The notes below the pieces were generated by a model. It saw nothing but the letters and a program-made list of their open reading frames with translations, was not told the origin of the DNA and searched no databases. From Saccharofermentans sp. (lineage in GTDB: Bacteria > Bacillota_A > Clostridia > Saccharofermentanales > Saccharofermentanaceae), in NCBI GenBank assembly GCA_024692105.1, contig JAILMZ010000043.1, positions 1 to 18,747 of the forward strand: a DNA stretch of 18,747 nucleotides, read 5' to 3'. The translations under genes were made by a program, and so were the position numbers. This document shows, one piece after another, positions 6,592 through 14,662 of the stretch. How positions within the stretch are numbered: position 1 is the stretch's first letter; every line of letters starts with the position of its first letter.

Positions 6592-9072
6592 CTACTCAAA
6601 ACTGACCACGGTGACTCCGCTGTCGCCTTCGCCCTGGATGCCGTCACGGTAAGATTTCACGTGATCGTCCTTGTCGAGCATGTCCCTGACACAGCTCCTC
6701 AGCGCGCCGGTACCCTTGCCGTGAACGATGCGGCAGTTCTTGATGCCGGACATCCTGCAGTCCTCAAGGTATATGGAAAGAGCGGATTCAGCCTCGGCAG
6801 TCGTCATGCCTATCAGCATCAGTTCCGACTTAATGCTGGATGCTGCCTTAAGCCTTGTCTTGGCCATATTTGAAGGCTTCCTTCCGGCAGGTCTTGCCGA
6901 AGCCCTGTTCTTATCAGCACCGTCGAGCTGTTCTTTGGTCGGCATTCTGAGCTGGCTTACCTTTACGGTAATCGTCATTGCACCTGCCGAGATCTTAAGC
7001 GAGCCGTTCTTTGACGGTTCGGTCATTGCCACGCCCAAGACATCAAATTCGGGGGCATAGTAACTCTCGCCTACAACGACCTGCTTTACGGGTTCGCCGC
7101 TTAATGAGACGCGCTCTGCCAGTTCTTCGTCTTCACTGTCATCTTCAAGATCCTTGATGCCTGCGCGCAGCTTGCGCCTGATCTTGTTAAGTTCCGCTTC
7201 GGTCTCTTCACGGTCCATGGCCTTTGACTTCTTGCGGAAGTCCTTGATCATCGCATCAACTTCTTCTTCGCGCTCCTTGAGGTATTCTTGCTGCTCTTTC
7301 CTCGCCTCGTTGATGATCTTGTTGCGGGAAGTCTTCAAAGTGGCCTTCTCCTGCTCGATCTCCTTCAGCTTTGAATCCAGTTCGGCGCGGATCTTCTCGT
7401 TCTCTTCGAGTATCTCCGCCACTCTTCTGGAATCGTTCTCGGCACGCGTGAGCAGTTCTTCGTAGGCTATCTCGTCTGAAGACAGGTGCGTTCTTGCATC
7501 ATCAAGGATGCCTGCGGGCAGTCCGAGTTTCTTCGAGATCACGAAAGCGTTGGACGAACCGGGTCGTCCTATTACCAGGCGGTATGTCGGAGCCAGAGTC
7601 TCCGTGTCAAACTCGCAGGAGGCATTCATGACATCCTCCGTACCCGTGGCATAACTCTTTAGTTCTTTGTAGTGTGTGGTCGCCATGGTGACACAGCCCT
7701 TTTTCCTCAGGGCTTCGATGATGGCGATGGCCAGTGCGGCACCCTCGGCAGGATCCGTTCCCGAGCCGAGCTCGTCGAGCAGCACCAGCGCTTTTCCGCG
7801 GATATTCTTGAGGATGAAGACGATGTTAGAGATGTGTGCAGAGAATGTGGACAGACTCTGCTCTATGCTCTGTTCGTCTCCGATATCAGCCAGCACCCTT
7901 CCGAAAACGCACACGCTGCTTCCCTCTGCCGCAGGAATGGCCATGCCCGCCATGGTCATCATGGTCAGAAGGCCGCATGTCTTGAGCGATACGGTCTTAC
8001 CGCCGGTATTGGGGCCGGTGATGATGAGCGTGCTGTAATCCTTGCCGACTTCGATATCGATCGGGACAACAACATCCGGTGCAATGAGCGGATGGCGGGC
8101 CTTGCGCAGGATAACCTGTCCCTCATCGTTTAGCTTCGCACAGGTACAGTCTGTCTCCCTGCCGTATTCGGCTTTCGCGAGGGCAAAATCCAAAGAAGCC
8201 GCTATATGGGCATTGTTCTTGATCGTTTCCGAGCAGGAGAGGACTTCTGCCGTAAAAGCACCAAGTATCCTCTGTATCTCGGCTTCTTCCTGTGCCTGGA
8301 GCTCAGATATCTTGTTGTTCGCATCGACAACGCTCATGGGTTCAAGGAACAATGTCTGTCCTGTAGACGAAGCGCCGTGCACGATACCTTCTACCCTGCC
8401 CTTGAAATCAGAGATCACGGGGATACAGTATCTTCCCTCTCTCAGCGTAATGATCGCTTCCTGCAGCATGTCGCTGTTGTTGGCGATAACGCGCTCTAAG
8501 AGTGTCCGGATGCCTGCGGCGACGGTCTTTTTCTCGCGCCTGATGTCATACAGTGCCCTGCTGGCCTTGTCGGAGACTTCGTTGTCACCTAAGATTGCTT
8601 CTTCTATGGAACTCTGGAGCTTGTCGTTGATCTCAAGACCGTCTATGGCCTCCATAATGAGTTTCTCTGTCTCGTCGACAAACGGCGATCCTGCCTGTCT
8701 TGCCCTTGCAGCGGCATTCTTGAGTTCCTTGGAACTCCTGAAGAACGATGCACAGTCGAGGAGCTGCGCACATGACAGAGTACCGCCAGTGGCAGCATAC
8801 ATCAGAGCCTCGTCAAGGTCACGCATGCCTCCCAGAGGAAGTGCTCCGAACCTTTCGAGATGTGCCATTGCCTGGGAAGTCCAGTCAAGATTGATCCTGA
8901 CATACTCCTTGTCCGTACAGGGGAGCATTTCCTCACAGAGCTTTCTGCCGTATGAGGTCCTTGCCTTGGCAGTTACTTTCTCTCTTATCTTTACGAACTC
9001 GAGCGTCTCAAGCACCCTTCCGTGTATCTTGAGTTTCTCGAGCTGTTCATCAAATGTCAGATATTCGTACAT
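6592..9072 (-). CDS. mutS2: MutS2-family ATPase with C-terminal Smr domain
   Basis: 826 residues, normal for MutS2. Walker A GPNTGGKT is at 353-360 and the Walker B/signature LLDELGSGTDP at about 431-441, followed by the TTHY switch histidine region. A long charged coiled coil (about 530-650) leads to the C-terminal Smr domain (about 745-826). As expected for MutS2, the mismatch-binding domain of MutS is absent. The family acts on branched or stalled DNA and, in Bacillus, on collided ribosomes. The Smr domain keeps HGKGTG (784-789), but the usual LDLRG motif reads LMLIG (751-755), so the Asp and Arg tied to nuclease activity in some homologs are replaced. The start at 9070-9072 has AAAGGA upstream, abutted by a short hairpin. 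It lies 56 bases after pfkA and probably ends the pfkA transcript. Confidence 0.96.
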   Translation of the reverse strand: MYEYLTFDEQLEKLKIHGRVLETLEFVKIREKVTAKARTSYGRKLCEEMLPCTDKEYVRINLDWTSQAMAHLERFGALPLGGMRDLDEALMYAATGGTLSCAQLLDCASFFRSSKELKNAAARARQAGSPFVDETEKLIMEAIDGLEINDKLQSSIEEAILGDNEVSDKASRALYDIRREKKTVAAGIRTLLERVIANNSDMLQEAIITLREGRYCIPVISDFKGRVEGIVHGASSTGQTLFLEPMSVVDANNKISELQAQEEAEIQRILGAFTAEVLSCSETIKNNAHIAASLDFALAKAEYGRETDCTCAKLNDEGQVILRKARHPLIAPDVVVPIDIEVGKDYSTLIITGPNTGGKTVSLKTCGLLTMMTMAGMAIPAAEGSSVCVFGRVLADIGDEQSIEQSLSTFSAHISNIVFILKNIRGKALVLLDELGSGTDPAEGAALAIAIIEALRKKGCVTMATTHYKELKSYATGTEDVMNASCEFDTETLAPTYRLVIGRPGSSNAFVISKKLGLPAGILDDARTHLSSDEIAYEELLTRAENDSRRVAEILEENEKIRAELDSKLKEIEQEKATLKTSRNKIINEARKEQQEYLKEREEEVDAMIKDFRKKSKAMDREETEAELNKIRRKLRAGIKDLEDDSEDEELAERVSLSGEPVKQVVVGESYYAPEFDVLGVAMTEPSKNGSLKISAGAMTITVKVSQLRMPTKEQLDGADKNRASARPAGRKPSNMAKTRLKAASSIKSELMLIGMTTAEAESALSIYLEDCRMSGIKNCRIVHGKGTGALRSCVRDMLDKDDHVKSYRDGIQGEGDSGVTVVSFE

Positions 9073-9082
9073 AGTAATCCTT

Positions 9083-9102
9083 TCCGGATAAGATCATCCG
9101 GA
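9083..9102 (-). promoter_or_regulatory. Hairpin abutting the mutS2 ribosome binding site
   Basis: A perfect 7-base inverted repeat (TCCGGAT / ATCCGGA) with a 6-base loop lies in the pfkA-mutS2 spacer. Its 3' arm runs into the AAAGGA Shine-Dalgarno sequence of mutS2. There is no T-tract, so it is not a terminator. It could tune mutS2 translation or stabilise a processed end. Confidence 0.4.
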
Positions 9103-9128
9103 TGTTCCGGTCAATACCGATTGAGATC

Positions 9129-10184
9129 TCAGCGAAGTCTGGCAGCGTTCTTGATGATATCTTCCGTGATGGTCTTAGTCATTGCCAGACCTTCTTCGAT
9201 GTCAACATCAGTGATCTCGCCGTGCTGTCTGACAACGAGCCTGTTATATCTCTTCTCCTTGAGACAATCAATGGCCCTGATGCCCATAAGGCTTGCCATG
9301 GTCCTGTCTCTCAAAGTCGGTGAACCGCCTCTCTGCAGATGTCCCAGGATGGTGGGACGTGCTTCGATGCCTGTTGAATCCTCGATCTGCTTTGCAATGT
9401 CTTCTGCGTGGCCGACGCCTTCCGCAACGATGACGATATAGTGCTTCTTACCTTCGTTCCTGCCGTCAAGGATTACCCTTAAGACGTCACGGTTGAAGTC
9501 ATAAGGCACCTCGGGAATGAGGATGCTCTCTGCACCTGTGGCAATACCGACATTGAGCGCGATCCAGCCCGCATGTCTGCCCATTACTTCGATGACACTG
9601 CAGCGCTCGTGTGAAGACGCCGTATCGCGGAGCTTATCGATGCACTCCATCGCAGTATTCATCGCCGTATCGTAACCGATCGTGTATTCTGTCGAAGCGA
9701 TATCGTTGTCGATCGTGCCGGGAAGTCCGATAACCGGGATTCCGAGCCTTGCCAACGACCTTGCTCCCTTATAGGAACCGTCACCGCCGATAACTATCAG
9801 GGCATCCAGTTCATATGCTTCCATCATCCTGGCACCCTTGAGAACGCCCTGGTCAGTCATGAATGTCTTGGATCTTGCGGTCATGAGGAAAGTACCGCCG
9901 CGCTGCAGAGTCTCGGATACGGATCTGCCGTCGAGCTGCTTGATCTCGCCCTTCCAGAGCCCGTGATAGCCTCTGGTAACGCCATACATCTCAAATCCTG
10001 CATTGATGCCTGCTCTGACAACGGCTCTTATTGCCGCATTCATGCCGGGCGCATCTCCGCCGCTCGTAAGGACGCCAACGCGCTTGATCGGCTTAACGGA
10101 ATTCTTATCGACGCCGTCGTAGTTGACTGCCTTAAGTGTGCTTATCTCAGGAAGATTGGACTCATCATATAAAAGCCATCCCAT
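9129..10184 (-). CDS. pfkA: ATP-dependent 6-phosphofructokinase with N-terminal extension
   Basis: 351 residues. Phosphorylates fructose 6-phosphate to fructose 1,6-bisphosphate with ATP, the committed step of glycolysis. Motifs in order: LTSGGDAPGMNA (39-50), GGDGS at 133-137 (Gly in the position where PPi-dependent enzymes have Asp), PGTIDND at 155-161 with the catalytic Asp, SSHER at 190-194, MGRHAG at 201-206, and HLQRGG at 282-287. The E. coli enzyme begins about 3 residues before KIGVLTSGG, whereas here about 33 residues precede the equivalent RVGVLTSGG. The extension must be translated: the start has a strong GGAGG 7 bases away, the next Met is inside the ATP-site loop, and I found no GTG or TTG near the canonical start. 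It follows sir2 by 50 bases, with a likely promoter of its own, and is followed by mutS2. Confidence 0.96.
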   Translation of the reverse strand: MGWLLYDESNLPEISTLKAVNYDGVDKNSVKPIKRVGVLTSGGDAPGMNAAIRAVVRAGINAGFEMYGVTRGYHGLWKGEIKQLDGRSVSETLQRGGTFLMTARSKTFMTDQGVLKGARMMEAYELDALIVIGGDGSYKGARSLARLGIPVIGLPGTIDNDIASTEYTIGYDTAMNTAMECIDKLRDTASSHERCSVIEVMGRHAGWIALNVGIATGAESILIPEVPYDFNRDVLRVILDGRNEGKKHYIVIVAEGVGHAEDIAKQIEDSTGIEARPTILGHLQRGGSPTLRDRTMASLMGIRAIDCLKEKRYNRLVVRQHGEITDVDIEEGLAMTKTITEDIIKNAARLR

Positions 10185-10204
10185 AGTTATTCCTCCAAAA
10201 TCAA

Positions 10205-10239
10205 AATGACATTATGGATTATACACCAACAGTGTCATT
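10205..10239 (-). promoter_or_regulatory. Putative pfkA promoter inside an inverted repeat
   Basis: The sir2-pfkA spacer has a perfect TATAAT on the minus strand (10218-10223), ending 33 bases before the pfkA ATG, close to the spacing seen elsewhere in the window. It is flanked by a 7-base inverted repeat (AATGACA at 10205-10211, TGTCATT at 10233-10239, overlapping the sir2 stop). The repeat could be an operator or a weak terminator for sir2. The -35 match is poor. Confidence 0.45.
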
Positions 10240-10978
10240 CAAGAATGATCTTATCCAGAACCGTCGAGATATTCTCATGGAACACGAGTGTCGCATCCCT
10301 GTCCTTGGAAGTCCTGTCACGGTTAATTATTATCAGATACTTGCCCGGGAAGTTGTATGCGAGCGAAGCTGCAGGCTGTACGACCAGTGATGTACCGCCG
10401 ATTATGAGGCAGTCAGCGTTATAAACAAGCCTAGTAGACTCTCTCCATGCTTCCTGCGGCAGACCTTCGCCGTAAAGCGTTACATCAGGCCTTACCGTTC
10501 CTCCGCACTTGGGGCAGCGCGGGATAGGGCCTTCAGACTTGAAGATGAAGTCTGCTGGATACTTCTCATGGCACTTCATGCAGTAATTCCTGAGAGTGGA
10601 TCCATGTACTTCCTGGACATTCTTGCTTCCCGCCCTCTGATGAAGGCCGTCGATGTTCTGCGTTATGATGCCGTCCAGTTTGCCGGCCTTTTCCATCTCG
10701 GCAAGCTTATAGTGAGCGCGGTTAGGTTCTATGCCGTGGGTATCGAGCTTCTGCCTGTAGAATTCGTAAAAGACCTCGGGACGGTCGACAAGGCAGTCGA
10801 TGCTGAGGAGATATTCAGGGCTGTACCTGTCGAACTTGACGTCATGCTGGTTATAAAGACCGTCCTTTGACCTGAAGTCCGGGATGCCGCTTTCTGTGGA
10901 CACGCCCGCGCCTCCGAAGAAAACGATGTGCTTACTTTCTCTTACGATCTCATTCAGTTTCCCGTAATCATCTGCCAT
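10235..10978 (-). CDS. NAD-dependent protein deacetylase, Sir2 family
   Basis: 247 residues, full length for a bacterial sirtuin. It removes acyl groups from lysines using NAD+, giving nicotinamide and O-acyl-ADP-ribose. The Rossmann NAD motifs are GAGVS (24-28 region) and SGIPDFRS (31-38), then TQNIDGLHQRAG (106-117) and the catalytic histidine in VHGS (His125). A zinc site is made by four cysteines, Cys133/Cys136 and Cys155/Cys158. GGTSLVVQPAASL (194-206) completes the NAD pocket. The loop after DFRS (KDGLYNQHDVKF) lacks the Tyr/Arg pair pattern of CobB-type desuccinylases and looks more like Thermotoga-type deacetylases; substrate preference is inference. The start has AAGGAGG upstream. 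It lies 24 bases after dnaE with no terminator between, so it is probably cotranscribed with uvrB-dnaE. Confidence 0.95.
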   Translation of the reverse strand: MADDYGKLNEIVRESKHIVFFGGAGVSTESGIPDFRSKDGLYNQHDVKFDRYSPEYLLSIDCLVDRPEVFYEFYRQKLDTHGIEPNRAHYKLAEMEKAGKLDGIITQNIDGLHQRAGSKNVQEVHGSTLRNYCMKCHEKYPADFIFKSEGPIPRCPKCGGTVRPDVTLYGEGLPQEAWRESTRLVYNADCLIIGGTSLVVQPAASLAYNFPGKYLIIINRDRTSKDRDATLVFHENISTVLDKIILE

Positions 10979-11002
10979 AGTAGCGCCTCCTTACCCGGCG
11001 GA

Positions 11003-14000
11003 TCAACAGAATCTCACATTGTCCTCGCCGACTATATCGCAAAGCTTTTTAATGACGGTCTCATCCGGGTCGATCGCACACACGTTATCGAGCATGGTAA
11101 CGCTTCCGTCGGATGCGAACTCGACCTCTACCGACATATTACCATGAAAATATGCAAGGAAATTAAGCAGACGGTTGAATCCCGCAGAATCAGGAGAGCC
11201 TTCGAACCTTATCCTGAGAACATGCCTCTGGGCAGAGCCTGCATCAGGAGCATCGTCAGTTATTATCTCTTCAGGCATGTCAGACAGGACCTCTGTCTCC
11301 TGCGGCTTCTCTTCTGCCGGTTCCGGAGCGCGTCTTCTCCTGCCGCCTTCCTCTACTGCCGTTTTGTACGCACGGTCATTCAACACTGCCCTGATAAGTT
11401 CCTCGTCATTGCTCAACGGATAGCAGGCATCCACGAACATCGAGATGCCGTTGCCTTCCCTTACCTGCCTTCTTCCGATGAACAGATACGGCTTGTTCTT
11501 CTCCGTCACGCGGTTGAACTCATCGAAACTCTTTCCGTACAGCATGACCTCGAAGCTTCCGGTAAGGTCTTCACACACGATCGTGGCCATCATGGTCTTG
11601 CGTTTGGTATAACCGGTCTTCTTGGAAGTGATGAGACCTGCCATTGCGACCTCGCGGTTATCGTCCATCGATTCCATTCCGGACAGTTCCGCTATGTCGG
11701 CTGCTTCAGCCATATCGAACGTGGCAAGACGGGTTATCGTATCCTTGTATGCCGCAAGGGGATTGCCGGACAGGTAGATGCCTACCATCTCTTTCTCGTA
11801 CCCCAGCTTAACGTCATCCGGGTACTCGGCTATATCCGGCACGAAAACAGACGCGCCGGCAGTATCTTCCCCGCCCAGGTCAAACAGCGACAACTGGCCT
11901 TCGATGTTATTGCCTGCAGAAGACGTCAGCTTATCGAGTTCCGTCTGTACGCATGCAACCATCTGCGCTCTTCCCAGACCTGAGAAATCAAGAGCGGAAG
12001 CTAGTATCAGTGCCTCTGCCACATTGCGCTTCAAGCCTATCTTGGCTGCTCTCGTAATGAAGTCTTCGAAAGACTTGTACTTCCCGTTCGCCTCACGGTC
12101 GGAAACGATATCGAGCACAGCCTTCTCGCCGACATTCTTGATGACGCTCAGACCGATCCTGATGGTACGGTCTCCTTCGGTCGTGAACTTCTCGCGGCTC
12201 ATGTTGATATCCGGAGGAAGTACCTTAAGTCCCATTGGACCGCAGCAGCTTATGTAGTAAGATGCCTTGCCAAGGTCGAAACGGAACGAGTTCAGCATGG
12301 CAGCCATGAACTCGGTCGGATAGTAATACTTGAGATAAGCAGTCCAATATCCTACGAGGGCATAGCAGGCAGCATGCGACTTGTTGAACGCGTATCCCGC
12401 GAATCCCGATACATCGTCGAAGATCTTGGCTGCAACACTCTCAGGCACGCCTCTCTTGATCGCACCGTCGATCTGCCTTCCCTTATCGTCAGTACCGCCG
12501 TACATGAAAAGGCTTCTGTATGTCTCCATGAGAGATTTCTTTTTCTTGCTCATGGCGCGTCTTATGTTGTCGGACTGGCCCATCGAGAAACCTGCAAGGT
12601 CTCTTACTATCTGCATGACCTGTTCCTGGTATATCGCGCATCCGTACGTGACATTGAGGATGGGTTCAAGCAGAGGATGGTCGTATGTGATGTGCGAAGG
12701 GTTGTGCCTGCAGTCGACATACTTGGGAATCTGATCCATCGGGCCGGGACGGTACAGCGAGATGCCTGCGATTATATCCTCGAAACCTTCCGGCTCAAGC
12801 TGCTTCATGAAGCTCGTCATGCCCCGGCTCTCAAGCTGGAACACACCTACCGTGTCTCCTGCCGATATCATCTTATAAACATTGGCATCGTCTAATGGTA
12901 TCCTGCTCAGGTCGATGTCTACGCCGTGATTCTTCTTGATCAGTTCTCTTGCATCCTGAATGACGGTAAGCGTACGAAGACCTAAGAAGTCGAACTTAAG
13001 AAGTCCTATGCTCTCGACATCAGCCTTGGCAAACTGAACTACGGTCGTATCGTCATTGACGGAGAGCGGAGCTATATCCGTGATATCTGACCCTGCGATG
13101 ATCATTCCGGCCGCATGTGTGCCGGCATTCCTCGGTAGGCCTTCTATCCTCATCGCCATATCGATGACCTTGCGTGCTTCCGGGTCGGTATCGTAGCATT
13201 CCCTGAACTCCGTGCTGACCTCAAGCGCTTCAGCGAGAGTCATGCCGACGGCAAACGGGATCATCTTCGTAATCTTGTTGCTCTTGGCTATCGGTACGTT
13301 CAGTACGCGGGCGACGTCCTTTACGGCCTGCCTTGCCGCAAGCGTTCCGAAAGTGACAACGTGTGCCACACGGCTCTTGCCGTACTTCTCAGTGACATAG
13401 TCTATTGCTATCTGTCTTCTCTCATCGTTGAAATCGACGTCGAAATCCGGCATCGATACACGCTCGATATTAAGGAATCTCTCGAACACGAGTCCGTATC
13501 TTATCGGGTCGATATCCGTGATGCCTATCGCATAAGCAACAAGAGAGCCTGCGCCCGAACCTCTTCCCGGACCTACGGTAACATCGTGTGTTTTGGAATA
13601 GTTGATGAAGTCCCAGACGATGAGATAGTAATCCGTATATCCCATCTTGTTGATGACGGAAAGCTCGTATTCCGCGCGCTTCATGTATTCTTCTTCTTCG
13701 GTCGAAGGCGGCTGGACCTCGAATCTCTTCTTAAGGCCCTTATACGTAAGATCGGTCAGATACTCAGCGTGGTCCTTGTATCCTTCCGGGATCTCATACA
13801 CGGGAAGGTGTATGGTATCGAAATCGTATTCTGTGTGGCACATCTGCGCGATCTTCATTGTATTGTCGATCGCCTCGGGGATCTCTGAGAAGAACTGGCG
13901 CATCTCGGTCTCGGACTTTACATAGAAATCATCGGTAGTCATGCGCATGCGGTTCTCATCATCGATCCTTGCTCCGGTCGAGATGCACATCAGTATGTCC

Positions 14001-14662
14001 TGAGCCTCGCTGTCAGACTTCTTCAGATAATGACAGTCGTTCGTGGCGACGAGAGGGATTCCCGTCTCATTGGATATCTTTATCAGTGCGGAATTTACTC
14101 TCGCCTGCTGAGGCGTGGTGTTCGCCTGGATCTCAAGATAGTAATTGCCTCTTCCGAAGAGTTCGTCATATGCCAGTGCCGTTTTCTTCGCGCCTTCGAG
14201 GTTGCCGTCTATGACCATGCATGCGATCTTGCCCGATACGCATGCTGAAAGACAGATCAATCCGTCGTGCCACTTGGCAAGGAGTTCTTCGTCTATCCTC
14301 GGCCTTCTGTAGAAGCCTTCGGTCCAGCCTGCAGATACAAGCCTGTTAAGATTGGCAAGTCCGTTATTGTCCTTTGCCAGAAGGATCAGATGGTTATACG
14401 CCCTCTCTCCTTTGTTGGCATCAGCATTCTTATCGAATCTTGAACCCGGTGCGACATACACTTCGCAGCCGATGACCGGATGGATACCAGCAGCGGTCAT
14501 CTCCCTGTAGAAAGACACCGCTCCGTACATTACTCCGTGATCGGTTATGGCACAGGCATCCATGCCCATGTCCTTAAGACGGGATGCCAGTTCCTTTATC
14601 TTGATGGCACCGTCAAGAAGACTGTATTCGGTATGCAGATGAAGATGACAAAACCCCGTCAT
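11003..14662 (-). CDS. dnaE: DNA polymerase III alpha subunit, DnaE type
   Basis: 1219 residues, a C-family DNA polymerase. The N-terminal PHP domain starts HLHLHTEYS (6-14), with further metal-ligand-like residues in TDHG (about 40-43), GCE (65-67) and NDCHYL (208-213). The polymerase core has [10 protein letters not shown] (364-373), catalytic aspartates in PDFDVDF (405-411), and the third Asp in LKFDFLGL (about 558). A clear internal beta-clamp motif QLSLF is at 923-927. An OB-fold (about 1005-1045) and a variable tail with a Pro/Glu-rich linker follow. In Firmicutes DnaE normally coexists with PolC and extends primers or helps in mutagenic repair; polC is not in this window. The ATG overlaps the uvrB stop (ATGA, 14659-14662), with an AAGGGG site inside uvrB, so translation is probably coupled. 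Confidence 0.97.
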   Translation of the reverse strand: MTGFCHLHLHTEYSLLDGAIKIKELASRLKDMGMDACAITDHGVMYGAVSFYREMTAAGIHPVIGCEVYVAPGSRFDKNADANKGERAYNHLILLAKDNNGLANLNRLVSAGWTEGFYRRPRIDEELLAKWHDGLICLSACVSGKIACMVIDGNLEGAKKTALAYDELFGRGNYYLEIQANTTPQQARVNSALIKISNETGIPLVATNDCHYLKKSDSEAQDILMCISTGARIDDENRMRMTTDDFYVKSETEMRQFFSEIPEAIDNTMKIAQMCHTEYDFDTIHLPVYEIPEGYKDHAEYLTDLTYKGLKKRFEVQPPSTEEEEYMKRAEYELSVINKMGYTDYYLIVWDFINYSKTHDVTVGPGRGSGAGSLVAYAIGITDIDPIRYGLVFERFLNIERVSMPDFDVDFNDERRQIAIDYVTEKYGKSRVAHVVTFGTLAARQAVKDVARVLNVPIAKSNKITKMIPFAVGMTLAEALEVSTEFRECYDTDPEARKVIDMAMRIEGLPRNAGTHAAGMIIAGSDITDIAPLSVNDDTTVVQFAKADVESIGLLKFDFLGLRTLTVIQDARELIKKNHGVDIDLSRIPLDDANVYKMISAGDTVGVFQLESRGMTSFMKQLEPEGFEDIIAGISLYRPGPMDQIPKYVDCRHNPSHITYDHPLLEPILNVTYGCAIYQEQVMQIVRDLAGFSMGQSDNIRRAMSKKKKSLMETYRSLFMYGGTDDKGRQIDGAIKRGVPESVAAKIFDDVSGFAGYAFNKSHAACYALVGYWTAYLKYYYPTEFMAAMLNSFRFDLGKASYYISCCGPMGLKVLPPDINMSREKFTTEGDRTIRIGLSVIKNVGEKAVLDIVSDREANGKYKSFEDFITRAAKIGLKRNVAEALILASALDFSGLGRAQMVACVQTELDKLTSSAGNNIEGQLSLFDLGGEDTAGASVFVPDIAEYPDDVKLGYEKEMVGIYLSGNPLAAYKDTITRLATFDMAEAADIAELSGMESMDDNREVAMAGLITSKKTGYTKRKTMMATIVCEDLTGSFEVMLYGKSFDEFNRVTEKNKPYLFIGRRQVREGNGISMFVDACYPLSNDEELIRAVLNDRAYKTAVEEGGRRRRAPEPAEEKPQETEVLSDMPEEIITDDAPDAGSAQRHVLRIRFEGSPDSAGFNRLLNFLAYFHGNMSVEVEFASDGSVTMLDNVCAIDPDETVIKKLCDIVGEDNVRFC

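Noticed and set aside
8042..9091. 349-codon plus-strand open frame opposite mutS2
   Set aside because: Low-complexity Ser-rich translation, wholly antisense to a well-supported MutS2, with no recognisable motif.
9084..9120. TTGACC in the pfkA-mutS2 spacer as a mutS2 promoter
   Set aside because: With a 17-base spacer the -10 would be TTATCC, a very poor match, and it lies in the hairpin. Cotranscription with pfkA is simpler.
9122..9131. 10-base palindrome TGAGATCTCA at the pfkA stop
   Set aside because: Short, overlaps coding sequence, no loop or T-tract; likely chance.
10928..11983. 351-codon plus-strand open frame opposite dnaE
   Set aside because: Overlaps the conserved C-terminal part of DnaE on the other strand; no ribosome binding site or family motif.
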